Assembly (NCBI GenBank): GCA_029051915.1
Contig: JAIDKM010000369.1
Coordinates: forward strand, 1-18,764
Direction: 5' to 3'
Source: Alistipes sp.
Lineage (GTDB): Bacteria > Bacteroidota > Bacteroidia > Bacteroidales > Rikenellaceae
Length of the DNA: 18,764 bases
Of this stretch, positions 1 to 7,210 are shown one piece after another; within the stretch, counting starts at the first letter, position 1; every line of letters starts with the position of its first letter. The notes under the pieces were generated by a model. That model ran no database searches, was not told the DNA's origin, and saw only the letters and a program-made list of their open reading frames with translations. The position numbers and the translations under genes are program-made.

Positions 1-650
1 AAGACCTTGCGGCTGTTCCACGCGAATATCTGCTCGTAAAGCTCCGTCTTCGTTCCGCACCACGTAATACGAACACGTGGCAAGGATTGCTCCGCCTGCT
101 GTTGTTCCAATGCGTACAACTCTTTCGTCAGATAAGTGAGCAATAATTCGTTGGCCAACAATTTCGCCACTTTGAAATCGGCATTGGTCGAGAACTTTGG
201 ATCGCGTTCGTAATGGAACGATTCGAGGTATAGTGCCGTATCGTTCCGATTGCGCAGATAATACAACGAATCCAAATGCGTCATGCCGGAGCGATAGTAA
301 CGCACGAAATCGGAGTGTTTGTTGTTGTAACGGTTGATTGCCTTGATTTCATCCCGCAGATAGACATGTTGCGATTCGACACCCACGGGACGGTTCATCT
401 CGATGTTATAAACTTTGCGATAATAGATCAGACGATGGTACAACCGAGGCTTGATAACCTTGAAAAACTCGATCTCCTCGGCTTCGGTGCTGAATGTATA
501 GCCGGCGACAAACTCCCTCAACCGCTGAAAAGCATCGCCCAAAACGAGCGATGCTTCTAAGGATTTTTTCAGAACGTTTAAATTCGAGAGTTCGAGGTTT
601 CTTAATTTTTTCTCGATCTCTTTTTCGAGAGTTTCAATAAATTTTTGCAT
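1..650 (-). CDS. rteC: RteC-family regulator, partial (C-terminus outside window)
   Basis: The minus strand reads open from an ATG at 648-650 to the window edge (216 codons, no stop). The protein starts MQKFIETLEKEIEKKL and includes the stretch RITWCGTKTELYEQIFAW close to the edge. This resembles the W-T-G-S-K-T-L-E-L-I-Y motif that I recall near the C-terminus of RteC proteins. In CTnDOT-type conjugative transposons RteC is the last regulator of the rteA-rteB-rteC cascade and activates the excision operon; that role is carried over by family. The N-terminus is highly charged and probably helical. Codons are AT-richer than in the chromosomal genes to the right, which fits acquired DNA. RteC proteins also occur alone in degraded elements, so an intact element cannot be claimed from this edge. 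Confidence 0.8.
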   Translation of the reverse strand, partial: MQKFIETLEKEIEKKLRNLELSNLNVLKKSLEASLVLGDAFQRLREFVAGYTFSTEAEEIEFFKVIKPRLYHRLIYYRKVYNIEMNRPVGVESQHVYLRDEIKAINRYNNKHSDFVRYYRSGMTHLDSLYYLRNRNDTALYLESFHYERDPKFSTNADFKVAKLLANELLLTYLTKELYALEQQQAEQSLPRVRITWCGTKTELYEQIFAWNSRKV

Positions 651-675
651 AATATCTTTCTTTTTATTTGACCAT

Positions 676-683
676 TAAAGATA
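676..683 (-). promoter_or_regulatory. Possible -7 box of rteC
   Basis: The minus strand reads TATCTTTA, seven of eight matches to the Bacteroidetes -7 consensus TAnnTTTG. It lies 26 bp upstream of the rteC ATG, a fitting distance. No TTTG -33 element is seen at the usual 19-21 bp spacing, so any activity may need an activator, as known for rteC of CTnDOT (RteB). Surrounding DNA is very AT-rich, so chance matches are likely. Confidence 0.35.
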
Positions 684-773
684 AATAACAAGAAAGATTA
701 CGTGCTATATTCTTATTGTTATTCACATAAAATTAAACATGAATTAGAGAGTAGTGTTATACGAAAAAAAATA

Positions 774-783
774 CTATCTTTGC
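774..783 (+). other. Candidate element/chromosome junction (CTnDOT-like att core)
   Basis: The sequence CTATCTTTGC matches the CTnDOT-family attachment core GTAnnTTTGC at nine of ten positions. It lies where composition shifts from AT-rich DNA carrying rteC to the GC-richer chromosome, and before the first chromosomal-type repeat at 853. The same bases 775-782 (TATCTTTG) are a perfect -7 promoter box reading right, and these two readings cannot be separated here. The other end of the element is not in the window. Confidence 0.3.
775..782 (+). promoter_or_regulatory. Consensus -7 box reading into a gene-free region
   Basis: TATCTTTG is a perfect match to the Bacteroidetes TAnnTTTG box. A clear TTTG -33 element is missing 19-21 bp upstream. 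Transcription from here would cross 790-1093 without a recognisable gene and meet the hairpin terminator at 1094-1120. It would include a 4-codon ATG reading frame (MKCS, 817-831) and a 7-bp-arm palindrome. Confidence 0.35.
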
Positions 784-818
784 AGTAGCAAAAGAGTTAT
801 TTGGATATTGGAAAAATG

Positions 819-836
819 AAGTGTTCTTAAACACTT
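819..836. repeat. Perfect inverted repeat, 7-bp arms
   Basis: AAGTGTT and AACACTT are perfect inverted arms separated by CTTA. The palindrome lies about 37 bp downstream of the -7 box at 775-782. It could be an operator or a small hairpin. It has no T-run, so it is not a terminator. The function is unknown. Confidence 0.5.
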
Positions 837-852
837 GCAACTTACTTATCCG

Positions 853-917
853 TTGCCCTCTTTTATACGATTCTCTTCTAAATCGTTTATGCCCAAATAA
901 ATATCTCCGGGCAATCT
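853..917. repeat. Dispersed 65-bp repeat, copy 1
   Basis: This segment aligns without gaps to 7211-7275 with 8 mismatches in 65 bases. The last 21 bases (ATAAATATCTCCGGGCAATCT) are identical. It joins directly onto the 87-bp repeat at 918-1004. Neither copy keeps a plausible protein, so it is best treated as an intergenic repeat. Together with 918-1016 it forms a composite whose outer ends (65-bp block and GAAATTCGGATA) are shared with 7211-7368 while the middles differ. Confidence 0.75.
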
Positions 918-1004
918 CAAAGATACGAATAAGCCGAGCGTAATGCCAAATTTATTTGAGCATTACCGAGGCGGGAGTATCTAAGACGCAGTCAAAGATA
1001 CGAA
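918..1004. repeat. 87-bp repeat, copy 1 (identical to 17410-17496)
   Basis: All 87 bases match 17410-17496. The unit begins and ends with the same 12 bases, CAAAGATACGAA. Its centre is a hairpin: GTAATGC plus CAAAT (940-951), a 2-base tip, ATTTG (954-958), one unpaired A (959), and GCATTAC (960-966). On the minus strand the left end contains TATCTTTG (925-918) with TTTG (950-947) 21 bp upstream, a complete Bacteroidetes-type promoter pointing left. Confidence 0.85.
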
Positions 1005-1093
1005 GAAATTCGGATAAAGTAAGGTCATGGCGAGGAATAAGGTTAAGTGTTTGAGAGGCAGAAATGTTACCCGCCGCTCCTCGTCGGGGCGAG

Positions 1094-1120
1094 AAAAGGA
1101 GCACTTATGTGCTCCTTTTT
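1094..1120. terminator. Hairpin terminator, probably bidirectional
   Basis: AAAAGGAGCAC and GTGCTCCTTTT form an 11-bp perfect stem with a TTAT loop, followed by a T-run on the plus strand and T4 on the minus strand. It abuts the stop codon of the porin gene, which it should terminate. It would also stop any rightward transcript from the mobile-element side. Confidence 0.8.
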
Positions 1121-2133
1121 CACAATCCGTATCCGAACCTCAGCATTCCTGCGCATTTCCAACTGCCGCCGCTGCGGATGCAATGCAAGGCGGGTTGCAG
1201 ATAGCATGTTCGGGCGAGCGGGATCTTTACGGTCGCCTCCGTCGCCCATTCGTCGCCGATGGCGAATCGGGCGCAGTTCGAGACCAGCCCGAGTTCCGCC
1301 TTGCGGCAACGCATCAGAAAGCCCGCTCCGGCGTACATGTTGCAAGCGGCCTTCCGCGACGGGCTGGCCGAATATTGCAACAGCGCATATAGCGACGGCG
1401 AAATCCGAAGTTCCGCATAGGCCCAGAGGGCGACGTTCGTCATCTTCCCGGCTCTCTCCGTTTCAGAAGCGATGCCGCTAAAAAAAGTAGTGCCGATATT
1501 AAAATTGCTGCCATTGTTCCGATAGTTGAGCGATGCGATACCGAATATCCCGTCCGACGCGGGACAAATGCGGAAGACATTCTGCCGTCCCGCGAACCGA
1601 TTATGCCCCGTGCCGTTGTAGAGCGTGGTCCGGAATTGCCAGTGCTCCGTTTCGAAGGCGTAATGTATGCCGAATGACGAGAGCGGATAGTTGGCAATCG
1701 GGGCGTTGGCCGAAATCGTGGGAAATATGCCGCACGAGCTGTTGGTGAATAACGAGGTAACGGGCGAGACGAAATAGTCTTCGTTCATATTGCGGATGCC
1801 GAGGAACAGCATATGCGCCTCTCCTTGCCATCGAATGCCCGCTACGGCGAGCCCGAGCGGCAGATTCTCCTCCTCGATGTTGGAGAAGGTCTGCCAATCG
1901 TCGATTAGCCGTTCGTCCCTCGTTCGGGCGATGCTGATGGTCGCCAGATCGAAATGAAACCGTTCGCCTGCGGCCAGCGTGAAGTCAGCGCGCAGCAGGT
2001 TTACCCAGTTGGCGGCCCGACGGAAATCCGTCTGCATCTCGGTGGTGTACTCCGCCGAGAGCTGCTGCGCCGCCAAGCGGTGGCTGCTCATGGCAGCCAC
2101 CGACAGCGTCAGAAAAAATACGATTCTTTTCAT
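1120..2133 (-). CDS. OprB-like outer-membrane porin, operon partner of mgtA
   Basis: This 337-residue protein has a signal peptide of about 22 residues (MKRIVFFLTL, hydrophobic core, LAAQQ), followed by alternating polar and aromatic stretches typical of an outer-membrane beta-barrel. The section LFLGIRNMNEDYFVSP, then NSSCGIFPTISANAP and YPLSSFGIHY resembles the conserved block of the carbohydrate-selective porin (OprB) family. The gene starts 15 bp after the mgtA stop on the same strand, so the two are almost certainly co-transcribed. The C-terminus LRFGYGL is barrel-like. I infer that it lets Mg2+ or another small solute through the outer membrane for the pump; substrate specificity cannot be read from the sequence. 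It contains several cysteines, unusual for a porin. Family placement is moderately sure. Confidence 0.72.
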   Translation of the reverse strand: MKRIVFFLTLSVAAMSSHRLAAQQLSAEYTTEMQTDFRRAANWVNLLRADFTLAAGERFHFDLATISIARTRDERLIDDWQTFSNIEEENLPLGLAVAGIRWQGEAHMLFLGIRNMNEDYFVSPVTSLFTNSSCGIFPTISANAPIANYPLSSFGIHYAFETEHWQFRTTLYNGTGHNRFAGRQNVFRICPASDGIFGIASLNYRNNGSNFNIGTTFFSGIASETERAGKMTNVALWAYAELRISPSLYALLQYSASPSRKAACNMYAGAGFLMRCRKAELGLVSNCARFAIGDEWATEATVKIPLARTCYLQPALHCIRSGGSWKCAGMLRFGYGL

Positions 2134-2148
2134 CGGTCGAGTTCATGA

Positions 2149-4794
2149 TTAAAGCCATTTTTGGAATCGGCGGATATACCACACCTTTACCGCCTGCGTC
2201 AGGGTGCAGTAGGCCAGCAGCGAGAGTACGAGCCAAGGGAAGTAGCTCCACGGCAGGGGCATGAGTCCGACGCTCGCTCCCAGCGAGGTGAAGGGCAGTA
2301 CGATGCCGACAGCCATGACGACGCCTGTCATCAGCAGCACGGGCCACGAAGCACGGCTCTGGATGAACGGAATCTTCCGCGTGCGGATCATGTGGACGAT
2401 GAGCGTCTGCGACAGAAGTCCCTCGATGAACCAGCCCGACTGGAACAGCGTCTGCATCTCGGTCGACTGGCAGCCGAAGACGTACCACATCAGCAGGTAG
2501 GTCGTGATGTCGAAGATCGAGCTGATGGGGCCTATCCAGATCATGAAACGGCTCAGGTCGGAGGAGTCCCAGCGGCGGGGTTTGCGCAGATAGTCGTCGT
2601 CCATGCGGTCGAACGGAATGGCGGTTTGCGAAATATCGTACAGCAGATTCTGGATGAGCAGGTGGATGGAGAGCATCGGTAGGAAGGGCAGGAAGGCGCT
2701 CGCCACCAGCACGCTGAACATGTTGCCGAAGTTGGAGCTGGCCGTCATCTTGACGTATTTGATGATGTTGCCGAACGTGCGGCGCCCCTCCTCGACCCCG
2801 TTTTCGAGCACCATGAGGTCTTTTTCCAGTAGGATGATGTCGGCACTCTCCTTGGCGATGTCCACCGCCGAATCCACCGAGATGCCGATGTCCGACTGGC
2901 GCAGGGCCGCCGCATCGTTGATGCCGTCGCCGAGGAATCCCACGGTGTTGTCCTGCGCTTGCAGCAGCGTGATGATTTCGGTCTTCTGCATCGGCGTCAG
3001 TCGGGAGAAAACCGTGGCACGCTGCACGGCGAGCCGTTTTTCGGCGGCGTCCATCGCTTCCAGCGCCGGCCCCGTTACGCTTCGGGTCGTGTCTATGCCC
3101 ACTTGCCGGGAGATGGTGCGCACTACCGCTTCGTTGTCGCCCGAAAGGACTTTCACTTCGATTCCGTGTTCATGCAGCCGGCGAACGGCATTCGCAGCCG
3201 ACTGCTTGGGAGGATCAAGAAAGGCAAGATAACCGATCAGCACCATATCGCGCTCGTCCTCTACGGCGAAGCCGCCGCCCTTGTCCGAAAAACTCTTGTG
3301 AGCCACGGCGAGTACGCGCAGCCCCTCGTTGTTCATCCGTTCGCTTATCTGCTTCGCTTTGCGGCGCAGCTCGTCGGTCAGGGGCACCGCTTCGCCGCCG
3401 ACTTCCGTGTGCGAGCAGACATCCAGCATCTCGGCCACGGCGCCTTTGGTGATGATCTGACGCTTCCCCTGCCGGTCTTCCACCACCACGGACATGCGGC
3501 GGCGGGTGAAGTCGAACGGAATTTCGTCGACCTTGCGGTAGTTCTCTTTCAGCGACTCCATGTCGAGCTCCTTCACGTGCGAAAGGATCGCCTTGTCCAT
3601 CAGGTTGCGCAGTCCGGTCTGGAAATAACTGTTGAAGTAGGCGTGGCGCAAAATCCGCTTGTCCTCATCGGCGCTTCCGTCGGCGTTGACATGCCGTTCC
3701 AATACGACCCGGTCGCAGGTCAGCGTCCCCGTCTTGTCGGTGCAGAGGATGTTCATCGCGCCGAAGTTCTGAATGGCGTTCAGATCCTTGACGATCGTCT
3801 TCTTGCGCGACATCGCGACCGCGCCTTTCGACAGGTTGGCCGTAACGATCATGGGCAGCATCTCCGGCGTCAGGCCCACAGCCACCGAAACGGCGAAAAG
3901 GAAAGCGTCCAGCCAGTCGCCCTTGGTCAGGCCGTTGACCAGAAAGACGAAAGGCACCATCACCAACATGAAGCGGATGAGCAGCATGCTCACCTTGGCG
4001 ATGCCGCGGTCGAAAGCCGTGGTCGCCCGATGTCCGGCGATGCTTTTGGCGATGGTTCCCAGATAAGTGTCGCCCGCCGTGGCGAAGACGATGCCCGTGG
4101 CGGCTCCGCTCACCACGTTGGAGCCCATGTAGCAGATGTTGTCCAGCTCGACCACGCTGCCCTTGCGGAATCGTTTCCCCTGCACTTCGGGGTGCTTCTC
4201 GATGCTCTCCGACTCGCCGGTGAGCGACGCCTGACTGATGAACAGGTCTTTCGATTCGACGATGCGTAGGTCGGCAGGCACCATGTCGCCGGCGGAGAGC
4301 AACACGAGGTCGCCCGGCACGAGGGCGTCGATGCCGATCTCCTCCGTCTCGCGGCCGGCACGCTTCACGGCGCAGGTATTCGTTACCATGCGTTGCAGCG
4401 CCGCGCTCGACACGCTTGCTTTCCACTCCTGCCAGAAACGCAGGATAGCGCTGAGCACCACCATCGTGGAGATGATGATGATCGCCGTCCAGTCCTGCTC
4501 CGCCGGTTCGGCAAGATAGACATCGAGCAGATAGGAGATGACTACCAGCCCCGTCAGCACGCCGATGAACGGATTGATGAAGGCCTTGACGAACATTGTC
4601 AGCGGATTTTCACGCCGCTCGTGTTCCACCTCGTTCTTGCCGTAAAGCGACTGCCGCCGAGCGACCTCGGCGCTGTCGAGACCGTCGGGCGAGGTCTGAA
4701 AATAGTTGAATACCGCAGCCAGCGGTTGTCCTGCGGCCAGAAATACCTTTTCGGCATTGAATGTCGAGAGGCTCTTTTTTCTTCTCTTCCACAT
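2149..4794 (-). CDS. mgtA: Magnesium-translocating P-type ATPase, MgtA/MgtB type
   Basis: The protein is a P3B-type ATPase that imports Mg2+ across the inner membrane using ATP. Visible landmarks are the actuator loop SLTGES (about residue 190), the membrane motif GLTPEMLPMIV, the phosphorylation site CTDKTGTL (Asp at about 353), the hinge LGDGINDAAALR, and a hydrophobic C-terminal domain. The run NLSKGAVAMSRKKTIVKDLN and the tail segment QTAIPFDRMD are characteristic of MgtA. I chose the ATG at 4794 (881 aa, near the usual 900). The alternative GTG at 4836 adds 14 residues but falls five bases after the -7 box and would give a leaderless message. The porin gene follows after 15 bp, and a two-component system lies upstream on the same strand. 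No long leader is present, so a Mg2+-sensing leader RNA like that of enteric mgtA is unlikely. Confidence 0.95.
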   Translation of the reverse strand: MWKRRKKSLSTFNAEKVFLAAGQPLAAVFNYFQTSPDGLDSAEVARRQSLYGKNEVEHERRENPLTMFVKAFINPFIGVLTGLVVISYLLDVYLAEPAEQDWTAIIIISTMVVLSAILRFWQEWKASVSSAALQRMVTNTCAVKRAGRETEEIGIDALVPGDLVLLSAGDMVPADLRIVESKDLFISQASLTGESESIEKHPEVQGKRFRKGSVVELDNICYMGSNVVSGAATGIVFATAGDTYLGTIAKSIAGHRATTAFDRGIAKVSMLLIRFMLVMVPFVFLVNGLTKGDWLDAFLFAVSVAVGLTPEMLPMIVTANLSKGAVAMSRKKTIVKDLNAIQNFGAMNILCTDKTGTLTCDRVVLERHVNADGSADEDKRILRHAYFNSYFQTGLRNLMDKAILSHVKELDMESLKENYRKVDEIPFDFTRRRMSVVVEDRQGKRQIITKGAVAEMLDVCSHTEVGGEAVPLTDELRRKAKQISERMNNEGLRVLAVAHKSFSDKGGGFAVEDERDMVLIGYLAFLDPPKQSAANAVRRLHEHGIEVKVLSGDNEAVVRTISRQVGIDTTRSVTGPALEAMDAAEKRLAVQRATVFSRLTPMQKTEIITLLQAQDNTVGFLGDGINDAAALRQSDIGISVDSAVDIAKESADIILLEKDLMVLENGVEEGRRTFGNIIKYVKMTASSNFGNMFSVLVASAFLPFLPMLSIHLLIQNLLYDISQTAIPFDRMDDDYLRKPRRWDSSDLSRFMIWIGPISSIFDITTYLLMWYVFGCQSTEMQTLFQSGWFIEGLLSQTLIVHMIRTRKIPFIQSRASWPVLLMTGVVMAVGIVLPFTSLGASVGLMPLPWSYFPWLVLSLLAYCTLTQAVKVWYIRRFQKWL

Positions 4795-4840
4795 AGCATT
4801 TCGTTTTTTCAATGATGATCGTGTTCGCGTTTTCACGCGG

Positions 4841-4848
4841 CAAAGGTC
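4841..4848 (-). promoter_or_regulatory. Probable -7 box of mgtA-porin operon
   Basis: The minus strand reads GACCTTTG, seven of eight matches to TAnnTTTG, followed by CCGC. It lies 46 bp upstream of the preferred ATG at 4794. No TTTG lies 19-21 bp upstream. That position is occupied by the end of the repeat array at 4871-4910, as expected for a promoter that depends on an activator. Confidence 0.5.
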
Positions 4849-4870
4849 GGCCGTTTCATCGGCAAAGGCC

Positions 4871-4910
4871 GTTAGAGAAGAATTAGAACGCTATTAGAAA
4901 ACCATTAGAA
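4871..4910 (-). promoter_or_regulatory. Four direct repeats at 11-bp period: predicted response-regulator operator
   Basis: On the minus strand TTCTAAT occurs at 4910-4904, 4899-4893 and 4888-4882, and CTCTAAC at 4877-4871, each separated by exactly four bases. Head-to-tail sites one helical turn apart are the usual target of OmpR/PhoB-family regulators. The array ends 22 bp before the mgtA -7 box, overlapping the -33 position. The adjacent response regulator gene belongs to that family and is the obvious candidate binder. The repeats are seen directly; the binding partner is inferred. Confidence 0.7.
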
Positions 4911-4948
4911 CCGTCGCAGGCCGGGCACGGCACTCCGGCAGACGACAA

Positions 4949-4978
4949 AAGGCTGCATCCGTTGTAAGATGCAGCCTT
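4949..4978 (-). terminator. Terminator of the two-component operon
   Basis: AAGGCTGCATC and GATGCAGCCTT form an 11-bp stem with an 8-base loop. On the minus strand the hairpin is followed by TTTTG. It lies 32 bp after the histidine kinase stop and before the mgtA operator, so it separates the two transcription units. Confidence 0.75.
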
Positions 4979-5009
4979 CCGAAAGCGGGAGCGCAGGCGA
5001 CCGGTGCGG

Positions 5010-6380
5010 TCAGACGTGCGGCAGTTCCACCACGAACGTGGTGCCCTTGCCCTGCTCCGAGTGTACGGCGATTTCGCCCTCGTGCAGCCGGACGATCTTT
5101 TGCGCGAGCGCCATGCCGATGCCGTGTCCCTCGACGGGTTGTTCCTGCCGCCCCCGATAAAAGAGCGTGAACAGTGCCTGCTTGTCCGCCTCGGACATGC
5201 CGATGCCGTCGTCGGAGAAGCGCAGCACCGTCCATTTGTCCCAATACGAGATCTGAACGTAGGATGCGTGGTCGGCGGAATACTTGCAATTGTTCTCTAT
5301 CAGGTTGGAGAAGGCGATCGAGAGCAGGTAGAGGTTGCCGCGGACGGTTATCAGGCGGTCGTCGTCGGCCTCTTCCTGCTCGAACAGCAGATGGATGCGA
5401 TAGTCGGGACGGGCACGGAGGAGGCACTCGCGGACGTCGAGCAGCAACTCGTCCAGACGGATTTCCTCCATCTTGATCCGCTCCTTCTGGTAGTCCGCCT
5501 TGGCAAGGTTCAACAATCCGTCGACAAGGCGCGTCATACGCCGGGCATCTTGCAGTGCGGCGGCGATGGCGGCACGGTATTGTTCGCCGGTACGCTCTTT
5601 CTGCAACGAAAGGTCGAGCCCGGCGATCAATGCGGCGAGGGGCGTGCGCAATTCGTGGGAGACGTTGCTGACGAACATCTTCTGCGAGCCGAACGATACG
5701 TCCAGCCGTTCGAGCAGGGCATTGAACGTGGTGCACAATTCGCCCAGTTCGTCTTTTTCCTTTTTGACGGGCAGGCGGCGCGAGATTTCCGAGGCGGTGA
5801 TTTCGTCCGTCTCCTTCACGATACCCCGAATAGGGCGCAGGGCGGCGCGGGCGAGCAGCCAGCCCACCACAGCGAGCATCGCCAGTCCGACGATCAGCAA
5901 CACGAGGAGCGTACGCCTCAGTTGGGCGAGGTTGGCATGACCGTAGCCGTCGTAAGCGGCAGCGGTTACTACATACTCTTCGCCCTCGAAGAGGTAGACC
6001 ATTCCGACCGCCTGATAGTCGCCCACGAAGAACTCGATCTCCCGCTTTTGCAGGATGTCGTCGATCATCGCGAGGTCCTCCTTGACGATGTCGTTCTGCA
6101 CGGCGTCGTGGTAGAGCATGCGGAAGTCGGGGGTGTAGACCGCCACCTCCACTTCGTGGATGAACTTCGTGTTGTTCAGATAGATTTCTTGCATGATCGC
6201 GGCGTCCACCCGATGCTGCAAGAACAGGTTCGCCTTGGTAACCGCCTCTCTTTTCAGGTCGTGGAAAAAGGTCGCTCTGCGCGTGCGCTCGCTGCCCGCA
6301 TAGATCAGCACCATGCAAAGCAGGAATACCGTCGCCGTGGCGCAGGTGTTTTTCAGCGTGAGGGCGGTGCGGATCTTCAT
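5010..6380 (-). CDS. Membrane sensor histidine kinase with HAMP domain
   Basis: This is a 456-residue sensor kinase. A first membrane helix (about 13-28) is followed by a periplasmic region of some 130 residues, a second helix (about 157-177) and a HAMP linker (about 178-230). The H-box SNVSHELRTPLAAL carries the phospho-accepting His242. The N-box NLIENNCKYS (about 359-368), G1 motif DDGIGM (390) and G2 motif GHGIGMALA (418) complete the ATP-binding domain, so it should be active. The start ATG at 6380 overlaps the stop of the response regulator (ATGA), showing tight co-translation. The reading frame stays open upstream into the regulator gene, but that part is a shadow. The ligand is unknown. 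Position next to mgtA suggests it senses Mg2+ or a related envelope signal, which is inference. Confidence 0.93.
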   Translation of the reverse strand: MKIRTALTLKNTCATATVFLLCMVLIYAGSERTRRATFFHDLKREAVTKANLFLQHRVDAAIMQEIYLNNTKFIHEVEVAVYTPDFRMLYHDAVQNDIVKEDLAMIDDILQKREIEFFVGDYQAVGMVYLFEGEEYVVTAAAYDGYGHANLAQLRRTLLVLLIVGLAMLAVVGWLLARAALRPIRGIVKETDEITASEISRRLPVKKEKDELGELCTTFNALLERLDVSFGSQKMFVSNVSHELRTPLAALIAGLDLSLQKERTGEQYRAAIAAALQDARRMTRLVDGLLNLAKADYQKERIKMEEIRLDELLLDVRECLLRARPDYRIHLLFEQEEADDDRLITVRGNLYLLSIAFSNLIENNCKYSADHASYVQISYWDKWTVLRFSDDGIGMSEADKQALFTLFYRGRQEQPVEGHGIGMALAQKIVRLHEGEIAVHSEQGKGTTFVVELPHV

Positions 6381-7063
6381 GGACGGTCGGTCAATATGAA
6401 CCCGACGCCGGGCCGGGTATGTATGAGTTTCACGCCGAAGTCGCGGTCGATCTTTTTGCGCAGGTAATTGATGTATACGTCGATGAAGTTCGTGCCCGTG
6501 TCGAAATGCGTGTTCCACACCTTTTCGGCGATTTCCGCGCGACTGACGACCCGTTCCGCGTTCTCCGTCATGTACACCAGCAGGTTGTACTCTTTGGGCG
6601 AGAGTTTTATCTGCGTGCCGTTTCGGCTGACTTCCTTTCGTTTCAGGTCGATGCGCAGGTCGGCATACGTCAACTCTTCCGGTTCTTTCTCGGGAGCATG
6701 GGGCTTGCGGCGGAGCAGCGTCCGGACGCGTGCCGTCAGTTCGCGGAAGTCGAAAGGCTTCACCATGTAGTCGTCGGCCCCGGCATCGAAACCGTCCAGT
6801 TTGTCGTCCGTCGAGCCGAGCGCCGTCAGCATCAGAACGGGTACGTCGGCATTGATTTGCCGAATCTCCTTGCAGAGTTCGAAGCCGTCCATCTTCGGCA
6901 GAACGACATCGGAGAGCACCAGATGGTACTCGCCCGTGCGGAACAGACGCAGCCCCATCGCTCCGTCGTAAGCCACCGTCGTGCGGTAGCCGTTCTCTTC
7001 CAGCCCCGCACGCAGCAGGTCGGCCACACGCTTGTCGTCTTCTATGATCAGTATGGAGTGCAT
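6377..7063 (-). CDS. OmpR/PhoB-family response regulator
   Basis: This is a 228-residue two-domain regulator. The receiver domain has the acidic pocket IIEDD (residues 6-10), phospho-acceptor Asp52 in LVLSDVVLPKMDG, Thr80 and Lys102 (MVKPFDF). The C-terminal winged helix (about 130-225) shows LSPKEYNLLVYM, VVSRAEIAEKVW and FIDVYINYLRKKI, ending in VGFILTDRP, all typical of the OmpR/PhoB class. I chose the ATG at 7063. A longer frame from 7159 would run through the -7 box TACCTTTG at 7093-7086 and its extra residues match no receiver domain. The kinase gene follows with a 4-base overlap. The probable targets are the 11-bp repeats upstream of mgtA and perhaps its own promoter. Confidence 0.95.
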   Translation of the reverse strand: MHSILIIEDDKRVADLLRAGLEENGYRTTVAYDGAMGLRLFRTGEYHLVLSDVVLPKMDGFELCKEIRQINADVPVLMLTALGSTDDKLDGFDAGADDYMVKPFDFRELTARVRTLLRRKPHAPEKEPEELTYADLRIDLKRKEVSRNGTQIKLSPKEYNLLVYMTENAERVVSRAEIAEKVWNTHFDTGTNFIDVYINYLRKKIDRDFGVKLIHTRPGVGFILTDRP

Positions 7064-7085
7064 TCGCCTCTGTTCGCTTTTGCGG

Positions 7086-7093
7086 CAAAGGTA
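7086..7093 (-). promoter_or_regulatory. -7 box of the two-component operon
   Basis: The minus strand reads TACCTTTG, a perfect TAnnTTTG match, 22 bp upstream of the response regulator ATG at 7063. It decides the start codon, since an upstream start would place the promoter inside the gene. No TTTG -33 element is seen at the usual distance. Confidence 0.6.
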
Positions 7094-7210
7094 ATGAAAA
7101 AATCGTCGCACGGCTGTCGGCGATTCGCGGAATGCGCAATTGTTCCCGCCGAAAATCATTTCCGATTCGAGCGTCTCAAAACCGTACGGATTTCAAATTC
7201 ACCGAAATCT

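Noticed and set aside
4795..4848. A Mg2+-sensing leader RNA in front of mgtA
   Set aside because: Only about 40-50 bases separate the predicted transcription start from the ATG, too short for such a leader, and no stable hairpin is seen there.
5010..7139. A 709-codon frame joining the histidine kinase to sequence upstream
   Set aside because: Only the part from 6380 is the kinase. The earlier part is the response regulator gene in another frame, and the ATGA overlap gives a natural start.
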